Positions 1 to 5,257 of a stretch of DNA of 5,257 nt are shown in pieces. Origin of the DNA: Legionellaceae bacterium (GTDB lineage Bacteria; Pseudomonadota; Gammaproteobacteria; Legionellales; Legionellaceae). The notes under the pieces were generated by a model that had not been told where the DNA came from, made no database searches, and saw only the letters and a list, made by a program, of their open reading frames with translations. Position 1 is the stretch's first letter; every line of letters starts with the position of its first letter. Both the position numbers and the translations under genes were made by a program. The stretch lies in the NCBI GenBank assembly GCA_027449525.1, contig DAIDLK010000081.1:1-5257 (forward strand). Reading direction: 5' to 3'.

Positions 1-1
1 C

Positions 2-346
2 CAACCGAACAGCATTGCGCGACGTTTACTCTACGCCGAATTAAGTCCTAAATTACCACCCTACCTTAGCCAGCGACTCAGCTCAATCGCTAATAACCGT
101 CCGTTGCTGCGTTTATTATTTACCGGTCATGCGGCCACGGGGCCATTCATCAGTCAGGCCAGCCGCTTATACCATCTCGATATGACAATTTTACTGGCTA
201 ATTTAGATTGTATCGACTCCGTTACCTGTGGTGTGCTGGTCATTGAGCTGCATGCCAATGCGGCACTCCTACAATCTTTCGTATCACACTGTCATGAAAA
301 CAATCTTTCTGTGGAGATTTTAGGCTATGTCAGCGACTCTTTATAG
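2..346 (+). CDS. metN: Methionine ABC transporter ATP-binding protein MetN, C-terminal part (5' end outside window)
   Basis: This is the last 114 residues of MetN, the cytoplasmic ATPase that powers methionine import through the MetNIQ transporter. The frame is open from base 2, so the gene starts upstream; the in-frame TTG at 104 is internal, not a start. None of the nucleotide-binding core (Walker A, signature, Walker B) is in the window. What is visible is the linker after the ATPase (NSIARRLLYAEL, corresponding to the segment before the regulatory domain in E. coli MetN) and the NIL domain, from LLRLLFTG to the end SVEILGYVSDSL. In the family the NIL domain binds methionine and shuts down transport when the cytoplasmic pool is full. 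The pattern matches E. coli MetN closely (PMLRLEFTG, VKVEVLGYV). The stop lies 20 nt inside metI, which indicates translational coupling. The identity is secure because metI and metQ follow. Confidence 0.93.
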   Translation, partial: QPNSIARRLLYAELSPKLPPYLSQRLSSIANNRPLLRLLFTGHAATGPFISQASRLYHLDMTILLANLDCIDSVTCGVLVIELHANAALLQSFVSHCHENNLSVEILGYVSDSL

Positions 347-995
347 TGTAATTGGATGGGCCAGTGTTGAAACGCTTTACATGGTGTTTTTTAGTACTCT
401 GTTTGCCGTCGTGATTGGTTTTCCACTTGGGACACTGTTATTTTCCAGTGCGGTGATACAACCGCACGCACTCACGTACCGCGTGCTGAGCGGAATCGTT
501 AATACTAGCCGTTCAGTACCATTTATTATTCTATTGGTAGCTATCATCCCCTTAACCCGTTTATTGGTCGGTACCTCGATTGGTGTCAATGCAGCCATTG
601 TCCCGCTCACTCTGGGCGCTGCGCCCTTTTTTGCTCGTTTAGTAGAAAATGCCCTACAGCGCCTTCCGCGGGGCTTGATTGATACCGGATTCGCCATCGG
701 TGCTACACAACGCCAAATGTTGTGGTGCATTCTATTACCCGAAGCACGTCCAGCGTTGGTGCAAGCGATTACTGTAACCGCTATTACTTTGGTCAATTAC
801 TCGGCCATGGCTGGTACTGTAGGCGGCGGTGGGTTAGGAGATTTAGCTATTCGTTACGGATACCAGCGTTTTGATGTAAAGACCATGTTAGTGACTGTGT
901 TTTTATTAGTCGTTTTGGTGCAAAGTATTCAATGGCTCGGCGATTATCTGGCCCAACCCCGCACAACACAGGAAACCACAAAATGTTCACGTTAA
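327..995 (+). CDS. metI: Methionine ABC transporter permease MetI
   Basis: MetI is the inner-membrane permease of the MetNIQ importer; two copies form the channel and dock on the MetN dimer. At 222 residues it has the usual family length (about 217). Five hydrophobic segments are visible, at roughly residues 16-39, 55-80, 86-108, 144-163 and 186-208, the arrangement known for MetI. The EAA coupling loop, which contacts the ATPase, is at about 118-141: the core G-A-T-x-x-x-M then I-L-L-P-E-A is kept, while the EAA triplet itself reads DTG. The NYSAMAGTVGGGGLGDLA segment (157-174) is a MetI hallmark. The start ATG at 327 overlaps the metN end by 20 nt and has GGAG at 313-316, 10 nt upstream. 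The gene ends 13 nt inside metQ. Nothing in it appears broken. Confidence 0.96.
   Translation: MSATLYSVIGWASVETLYMVFFSTLFAVVIGFPLGTLLFSSAVIQPHALTYRVLSGIVNTSRSVPFIILLVAIIPLTRLLVGTSIGVNAAIVPLTLGAAPFFARLVENALQRLPRGLIDTGFAIGATQRQMLWCILLPEARPALVQAITVTAITLVNYSAMAGTVGGGGLGDLAIRYGYQRFDVKTMLVTVFLLVVLVQSIQWLGDYLAQPRTTQETTKCSR
970..975 (+). promoter_or_regulatory. Ribosome-binding site that fixes the metQ start
   Basis: AGGAAA lies 7 nt upstream of the ATG at 983, inside the end of metI. It supports 983 rather than the in-frame ATG at 932. Starting at 932 would add 17 polar residues (MARRLSGPTPHNTG...) in front of the lipoprotein signal peptide. Confidence 0.7.
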
Positions 996-1768
996 GCCGT
1001 ATTCTCTGCCTTCTACCGTTTCTCGCCTTCGTTGGTTGTCAACAGCACGCGGCTAATCATTTAGTGATTGGTACCATTGCCGGTCCTGAAACTGAATTAG
1101 TGGAAGTAGCCAAACAAGTTGCCGAAAAAAAATACGACTTAACGATTAAAATCGTCGAATTTAATGACTACAATTTACCCAATCAAGCTTTAAATGACGG
1201 CAGTATCGATGCCAATGTGTATCAGCACCTCCCTTACTTAACGGCTGCTAATCAAGCGCATGGTTACCACTTGGTTGCCATTGGCAAAACATTTATCTAT
1301 CCAATGGGGCTTTATTCCCAGCGGATTCGGTCACTCCAGCACTTACCAGCACACGCTTTGATTGCGGTACCAAATGATCCCAGCAACTTAACCCGTGCGC
1401 TGCAATTACTACAACAAGCACAGCTCATTACACTGAATAACGCTAGCATGCCGACGGTACGGGATATCACTGACAATCCTCAGCAGTTGCGCTTTAAAGA
1501 GCTCGACGCTGCACAATTGGCGCACGTGTTACCTGATGTGGATGCAGCGATTATTAACACCACCTTCGCCATTCCAGCAGGATTGAATCCTCTGCGGGAT
1601 GCCTTGCTATTAGAAAACAAACAATCCCCGTACGCCAACCTGATTGTCATGCAACAAAACTCGCCTAAAAAAGCTCAAATTGAGCAATTCCTGCAGGCGT
1701 TCCATAGTAAAGCCGTGCAACAACGTGCCGAGCAATTATTTTCAGGTGCCGCGATTCCCGCCTGGTAA
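983..1768 (+). CDS. metQ: Methionine-binding lipoprotein MetQ (NlpA family)
   Basis: MetQ is the lipid-anchored periplasmic protein that captures methionine and hands it to MetI. It has 261 residues, close to the family norm of about 270. The signal peptide is residues 1-18, with a hydrophobic core LCLLPFLAFVG and cysteine 19 as the lipidation site (lipobox FVGC; Phe at -3 is unusual but tolerated). The mature part follows the NlpA/MetQ pattern in order: IVEFNDYNLPNQAL (57-70), IDANVYQHLPYL (75-86), AVPNDPSNLTRAL (128-140), INTTFA (191-196), QSPYANLIV (214-222), and the C-terminal SGAAIPAW, comparable to the NGGAVKGW end of E. coli MetQ. The in-frame ATG at 932 is rejected because it would bury the signal peptide. 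The gene overlaps metI by 13 nt and is the last gene of the metNIQ operon. No hairpin terminator is visible after it, so transcripts may continue into the next gene. Confidence 0.96.
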   Translation: MFTLSRILCLLPFLAFVGCQQHAANHLVIGTIAGPETELVEVAKQVAEKKYDLTIKIVEFNDYNLPNQALNDGSIDANVYQHLPYLTAANQAHGYHLVAIGKTFIYPMGLYSQRIRSLQHLPAHALIAVPNDPSNLTRALQLLQQAQLITLNNASMPTVRDITDNPQQLRFKELDAAQLAHVLPDVDAAIINTTFAIPAGLNPLRDALLLENKQSPYANLIVMQQNSPKKAQIEQFLQAFHSKAVQQRAEQLFSGAAIPAW

Positions 1769-1773
1769 AAAAA

Positions 1774-1802
1774 AAGACATTCTAATAAACATGCGCTATA
1801 AT
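1774..1802 (+). promoter_or_regulatory. Predicted sigma-70-type promoter of the 455-residue gene
   Basis: A perfect -10 box TATAAT (1797-1802) lies 17 nt after AAGACA (1774-1779), which matches the TTGACA -35 consensus at four of six bases. The spacing is optimal. A second, overlapping TATAAT occurs at 1802-1807 but has no matching -35 box. The whole 68-nt gap (1769-1836) has only 14 G/C bases, unlike the genes on both sides. Transcription would start around 1809, giving a leader of about 30 nt before the ATG at 1837. I saw no convincing operator. The TTAAT-N6-ATAAT pattern at 1810-1825 only loosely resembles a PmrA-type tandem repeat and lies downstream of the -10 box. Confidence 0.55.
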
Positions 1803-1836
1803 ATAATTATTAATCAATATATAATGAGGGTTTTAC

Positions 1837-3204
1837 ATGGCTAAGTCAGCCACTTATAGTGAATCATTAGGGGATGCTTACCAGGGCATTAGTAATTTTA
1901 CCGTGCCAAGATCACCGTCAACGTTTAGCAACATGCTCTTTCGTGGACCTGATCATATTCTCTATAATCGTACGTTACTTAAAAAATTTTCACCCGAAGC
2001 GCGCGAAAAATTTTTGGCCATTTACCAAAGCAGTTTGGGCCTAAAGGAATTACCTAAAGCTGAAGGACACATTCAAACCTACCTATCACAACGACAAAAA
2101 ACCCTCGAAGCCATTGGGCTTCCCGTGGTGAACAGTCCAGAGGTTGATCAACTGGCCGCTAGTTACAAAGATTTGGATACAATCTTCACCCAAATTGGCG
2201 CTCGCTATCATCCTAGCTCCGTGCAAGCATATCTCCAGGACGAACGTAGTAAAACCTTTCAAACCTTAAAAAAACAGTTTGAGCAGGATCAACAAGCCAT
2301 TCGAGCTAGTACATTGACTGATAAGGAACAAAAACTAAAATACCTTGCTGAAGAATACGACAAGCAAGTCAAAGCGCTGGAAACTAGTCTTAACGAACAA
2401 ATTACTCAAGCGCATCAGGCGGTTAGTAAGGAACAGTGGCGGGTCTATGTCCTTGCACAAATGCGGCAGGAAAACCAAGCCATGCGCGAAGCAATTGATA
2501 CCGTGCAAGCGCGTAACATGCCGGTTTTAAGCGGTGCCTCCATCGAAGCAGGTGGTGACGAAGGCCTTAGTAATGTTACGATCGACGAGCTCATCAAATA
2601 TTGTGACGAAACTGGACAACCGCTGCGCACCCCGATTGGCACGCGCATTAATGTTTCAAAAACCGATGATGGCTATTCGTTCCAACTCGCCCCAGTTAAA
2701 AATAAATGGTTTTTCAATCAATCCAAATTACACCCAAGCAAGGCCGACTGGTTGTTCATGGGACAACTGCTCCGGGCTACTGGCAAAGAAAGTGTGACCA
2801 TTACCATTAACACCAAGAATGATAAAAATGACCAACTCGCAATGCGTGAAGCTCGTATTGCTTATGAGGCCCAACTCGAAGCTGGCTTTGCCAAACACGT
2901 TAAAGACAAAGATGGCAAAGATAAGCCAAACATAACGATTATTGTTAACGGCAAAAAAATAGAATATGACAAGCTCTACGTACAAAAACACACCACTTAT
3001 CATGGTGGTCACAAACAAGATTCTGAGCGAGCAGTCTCCAACCAAGGTGAAAGCGTTGCACAAGAACGAGCGAAACGATTGAATAAATCACAAGATATTA
3101 AAAAAGAAGTCGAAGCGCTTCGAAAAGACATGGAAGCTAAACGACCGCCAGTAGCAAAAACGCCAACAACGCCAAGCTCTAGAGCATCGGCAGGGTCTTC
3201 TTAA
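1837..3204 (+). CDS. Unrecognised 455-residue coiled-coil protein; candidate Dot/Icm effector
   Basis: I do not recognise this protein. It has no signal peptide and no membrane segment, so it is probably cytoplasmic or exported by a Sec-independent route. Residues about 1-130 are mixed and mostly helical. Residues about 133-225 are highly charged and rich in Gln, Glu and Lys with heptad-like spacing, typical of a coiled coil. Residues about 246-380 look like an alpha/beta domain: strands at SVTITINTK (319-327) and NITIIVNGK (365-373) flank a helix (REARIAYEAQLEAGF). A loop at 357-362 reads DKDGKD. The C-terminus is hydrophilic: a helix with E424, E426, D431 and E433, then a Ser/Thr/Pro/Ala tail ending SAGSS. 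This resembles the polar tails and E-block of translocated Dot/Icm substrates, although only weakly. The start ATG at 1837 follows GAGGG (1826-1830) by 6 nt. The stop TAA shares TTAA with the icmB stop on the other strand. The link to icmB makes an effector or an accessory Dot/Icm protein plausible; a housekeeping role cannot be excluded. That it is a real coding gene is well supported by its length, promoter and RBS; its function is open. Confidence 0.85.
   Translation: MAKSATYSESLGDAYQGISNFTVPRSPSTFSNMLFRGPDHILYNRTLLKKFSPEAREKFLAIYQSSLGLKELPKAEGHIQTYLSQRQKTLEAIGLPVVNSPEVDQLAASYKDLDTIFTQIGARYHPSSVQAYLQDERSKTFQTLKKQFEQDQQAIRASTLTDKEQKLKYLAEEYDKQVKALETSLNEQITQAHQAVSKEQWRVYVLAQMRQENQAMREAIDTVQARNMPVLSGASIEAGGDEGLSNVTIDELIKYCDETGQPLRTPIGTRINVSKTDDGYSFQLAPVKNKWFFNQSKLHPSKADWLFMGQLLRATGKESVTITINTKNDKNDQLAMREARIAYEAQLEAGFAKHVKDKDGKDKPNITIIVNGKKIEYDKLYVQKHTTYHGGHKQDSERAVSNQGESVAQERAKRLNKSQDIKKEVEALRKDMEAKRPPVAKTPTTPSSRASAGSS
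3201..3204. other. Shared stop: TTAA palindrome ends both convergent genes
   Basis: TAA at 3202-3204 on the plus strand ends the 455-residue gene, and TAA read from 3203 to 3201 on the minus strand ends icmB. Because TTAA is its own reverse complement, the same four bases supply both stops and the genes overlap by 4 nt tail to tail. There is no intergenic DNA for a separate terminator on either side. Confidence 0.95.
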
Positions 3205-5257
3205 CTCGCCGCGGCCACCACCGCCGCGAGGCTTTTACTGTTGGGATCACGTGAATAGGCATCTAATATGTCTTGTACCAATTGGCCAATCACACTCAGT
3301 CGATTCTCTTCTTCTATCATCCCCACTTCTTCTTTATAGGCGTTCAAGCGTTCGTTGAGTTCTTTCGTAATCGAGCCATTGGGGAACAACAAGGCTAAGA
3401 AACGACGCGCTTCGCTTGGGCCAATCTGTCGATAAAGGTGGTTCCGTACCGTAGCATCCTCAGCGGTGGTACTAAACGCCCATAATTCAATTGGACCTAA
3501 GGTTAAGGTCAATAATTGCACGCTGACGCCTGACTTGGTGGAGTATTGGACTAAAAAAGTGGCCCCTCCAGCTCGCGGACCATGCACTCGCGTGCGCAAG
3601 GCCACCTTGGCGGTTTCCGACAAACCAAATATCTTCACTGTTTTTTCGATGGTCTGGGTTGGACCTGCGTCCATTATGTACACCGCCGTACCAAATTCAA
3701 TCATTACCGCATCAAAATCGTCGACTGATTGCGACAACAAAGCAATTTGTACATTCCATTTGCGCCCCTCGCGCATATCAAGAATCACCTGATCGCGTAC
3801 GGCACTGGAACGCGAGGTTCGATGGAACTCGTCATAGACAATGCGCTTAGGATCTTCTCTAATTTGGGTAATCCTGTCGAGGTGATAGGTACGGTATTGC
3901 TCGGGCATGGAGTTCACACTGTCTTCGGTTAAATAATAATGACGAGCGAGCACGTAACGAGCCAACATATACATCACCGATGTTTTACGATCAGCGGCAT
4001 CCCCACCACTTTTAGCCACTTCGTCTAGGTCCAATGACACCACCCGCGCGTCACCTAAATCAAAAGCCGTGACGCGTGAAAGCACCGGGTATTCACGTAC
4101 CGCGCTCGATACCATACGGGAAAATGCAGCAATTAATGACTCACCCGTAGGCGTAACAATTTTTTCGTACAAATCTTCAATGGAGGCGGTACGACAAATT
4201 GACGCCGCATCCGCTAATAACGGCATGGCATAACGCTGTGCTAACATGGCTTCGTGCGTGAAGCCCGCTAAAAATAACGCATCCGTCACCTCCCACCAGG
4301 TAGACTTTGAATCGCGCACAAAACCAATTTCCTCTAAAATACCGTCGATGAGCTCTTCTAGACCTGGCGCATAGGCGGTAGGATTAGCCTCATCCGAAAG
4401 ACTTTTGTACAGTTCATCCACCACCATCCCTGACAAATCCGACATACCATCGTAGGGCTTATCAGCACCTAACGGCGTGTTGAGCAAGGTTAAAAAGTTC
4501 ACCAAAAATGAACGTTCGGAGGGTGTTGGGTAACGACAGCCCAGTTGGGTATCAAACGGATTGATCGAATACTCAGGCGTCATGCGCAACCGATGATAAG
4601 CAACTAAATGCCGACTGGCCGGCGGAAGGGCTTCTTTTAATAATGAAATTAATCCACTGCTGGAAGGACCAATGTCAATAATGGCAATGCGTGGTAAACG
4701 TGAAATTCCGGCTGACATGCACAGCGCTAAATTGAGCGCATTGGACAGTACCGATTTTCCTGAGCCTGGGCGGGCAAAAACTAAGTCAATCCAGGTCGTT
4801 TGCTGATTCGATCCGGGTTGAAAAGGCCAAGGTTTTCCGTCTGGCGAACGAAACAGTAACGCGCCGGTCTCCCAAGGTGACGCAGGACGCGAAATGGGTA
4901 ACATGGTTATCACTTCTGACAGGGGGGCTACTGTAGGTACCGCGGGACTCGACACGGTGATAGCCGGTAAGCTAGCCGCAAAACCGAAAAATGGATCACC
5001 ACAAATTTCAGATACCTCCATCGATCCCCAGCCTTGAATGGCCTTAACGAGCTCTGAACTGCGTTGGCGTAATAGTGGCAGCTCACCTTCAGGTGCCCAG
5101 GTAGAGGCGACCACACGAAGACGCACAATGGCCTCGTCGCTATTAAGCTGTAAGTATTTTAATAAATTGACAGAATCACTTAGGAGGCGATTTTCAGCCG
5201 AGGAAAACGTTAAAATGGACGCCAACAAGCCTTTTAACTTGAGCGTGGGCCAACCAT
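3201..5257 (-). CDS. icmB: Dot/Icm type IVB secretion ATPase IcmB (DotO), C-terminal part (5' end outside window)
   Basis: IcmB/DotO is the VirB4/TraU-type ATPase at the cytoplasmic base of the Dot/Icm secretion machine, which injects effectors into host cells. The window holds 684 complete residues of a protein that is about 1,000 residues long in Legionella, so roughly the first third is missing. The frame is open to the window edge (GWPTLKLKG precedes the in-frame TTG at 5228, which is therefore not a start). Walker A is ARPGSGKS at 4752-4775. A second conserved strand, IAIIDIGPSSSG, follows. Walker B is RIVYDE, with Asp-Glu at 3828-3833. The family's RKWNVQIALLSQSVDDFD segment, with its Ser-Gln sensor, lies downstream. 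All catalytic motifs are intact, so the gene appears functional. The sequence around HRLRMTPEYSINPFDTQLGC is strongly like Legionella and Coxiella IcmB. It converges on the 455-residue gene. In Legionella icmB is followed by tphA and icmF; neither is present here. The last residues (LAAVVAAAS) coincide with a hairpin that can serve the opposite strand. Confidence 0.95.
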   Translation of the reverse strand, partial: GWPTLKLKGLLASILTFSSAENRLLSDSVNLLKYLQLNSDEAIVRLRVVASTWAPEGELPLLRQRSSELVKAIQGWGSMEVSEICGDPFFGFAASLPAITVSSPAVPTVAPLSEVITMLPISRPASPWETGALLFRSPDGKPWPFQPGSNQQTTWIDLVFARPGSGKSVLSNALNLALCMSAGISRLPRIAIIDIGPSSSGLISLLKEALPPASRHLVAYHRLRMTPEYSINPFDTQLGCRYPTPSERSFLVNFLTLLNTPLGADKPYDGMSDLSGMVVDELYKSLSDEANPTAYAPGLEELIDGILEEIGFVRDSKSTWWEVTDALFLAGFTHEAMLAQRYAMPLLADAASICRTASIEDLYEKIVTPTGESLIAAFSRMVSSAVREYPVLSRVTAFDLGDARVVSLDLDEVAKSGGDAADRKTSVMYMLARYVLARHYYLTEDSVNSMPEQYRTYHLDRITQIREDPKRIVYDEFHRTSRSSAVRDQVILDMREGRKWNVQIALLSQSVDDFDAVMIEFGTAVYIMDAGPTQTIEKTVKIFGLSETAKVALRTRVHGPRAGGATFLVQYSTKSGVSVQLLTLTLGPIELWAFSTTAEDATVRNHLYRQIGPSEARRFLALLFPNGSITKELNERLNAYKEEVGMIEEENRLSVIGQLVQDILDAYSRDPNSKSLAAVVAAAS
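3205..3236 (+). terminator. Predicted intrinsic terminator of the 455-residue gene, embedded in icmB
   Basis: Directly after the plus-strand stop codon, 3205-3214 (CTCGCCGCGG) can pair with 3221-3230 (CCGCCGCGAG). Nine of the ten positions pair (one C-C mismatch) around a 6-nt loop (CCACCA). GC then TTTT (3233-3236) follows. This is the layout of a Rho-independent terminator, though the T-tract is short. On the minus strand the same bases code for the last residues of IcmB (LAAVVAAAS) and no T-tract follows there, so the element would act only on the plus strand. The alternative is a GC-rich Ala/Val coding stretch that folds by chance. Confidence 0.5.

Noticed and set aside
377..796. 139-codon minus-strand reading frame inside metI
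   Set aside because: It lies entirely antisense to a well-conserved membrane protein gene, has no RBS evidence, and its composition is that of a shadow frame.
932..982. Upstream in-frame ATG extending metQ by 17 residues
   Set aside because: The extension is polar and would precede the lipoprotein signal peptide. The ATG at 983 has an AGGAAA site 7 nt upstream and gives a normal signal peptide with Cys19.
1810..1825. TTAAT-N6-ATAAT resembling a PmrA tandem half-site
   Set aside because: The match is loose, lies in generic AT-rich sequence and sits downstream of the -10 box, where an activator site would not be expected.
2905..2922. DKDGKD loop in the unknown protein as a calcium-binding EF-hand
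   Set aside because: Only part of the 12-residue loop pattern is present and there is no flanking helix pair of EF-hand type. It is more likely a charged surface loop between strands.
2728..3063. 111-codon minus-strand reading frame inside the unknown gene, with hydrophobic stretches
   Set aside because: The hydrophobic look comes from antisense reading of Lys/Asn-rich codons on the plus strand. There is no independent start signal or recognisable protein.
3156..3191. Possible minus-strand terminator for icmB: imperfect hairpin 3171-3191 around GCTCTAGAGC, with TTTTT about 10 nt further on
   Set aside because: The stem needs a bulge and a G-U pair, and the T-tract does not follow it directly. 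It lies inside the coding end of the other gene. Too weak to annotate.
5226..5228. TTG as start of the icmB reading frame
   Set aside because: The frame stays open to the window edge with family-like residues (GWPTLKLKG), and IcmB is about 1,000 residues long, so this is an internal leucine codon.
5255..5257. ATG at the very end of the window on the minus strand
   Set aside because: It is in a different frame from icmB and meets a stop after seven codons.

Overview
The window looks like a chromosomal segment of a gammaproteobacterium of the order Legionellales (Legionella, Coxiella and their relatives). The main reason is the large minus-strand gene on the right. It encodes the C-terminal two thirds of IcmB/DotO, the VirB4/TraU-type ATPase of the Dot/Icm type IVB secretion system, and its wording is close to the Legionella/Coxiella proteins rather than to the plasmid TraU proteins. 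Genus and species cannot be fixed from the sequence alone.

Left part (1-1768, plus strand): the end of metN, then complete metI and metQ. Together these form a D-methionine/L-methionine ABC importer: MetN ATPase with its C-terminal regulatory NIL domain, MetI permease, and MetQ substrate-binding lipoprotein. The genes overlap (20 nt and 13 nt), so they should be translated from one mRNA whose promoter lies upstream of the window.

Middle (1769-3204, plus strand): a very AT-rich 68-nt gap (14 of 68 bases are G/C) holds a good sigma-70-type promoter and a GAGGG ribosome-binding site. It is followed by a 455-residue protein that I do not recognise. The protein is soluble, with a long central coiled-coil-like stretch, an alpha/beta-looking domain behind it and a short hydrophilic Ser/Thr/Pro/Ala-rich tail after a small acidic patch. 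Its position beside a Dot/Icm core gene and its C-terminus make it a reasonable candidate for a translocated Dot/Icm effector. That is inference, not recognition of a family.

Right part (3201-5257, minus strand): icmB, open to the window edge (5' end missing). It converges on the 455-residue gene, and the two stop codons share the palindrome TTAA, so there is no intergenic space at all. Directly after the plus-strand stop lies a GC-rich hairpin followed by TTTT. It looks like the intrinsic terminator of the plus-strand gene, embedded in the last codons of icmB, where it encodes an Ala/Val-rich tail.

No tRNA, rRNA, CRISPR, insertion sequence or attachment site was seen. The points of most interest are the unrecognised icmB-linked gene, the shared stop and the dual-use terminator/coding segment.
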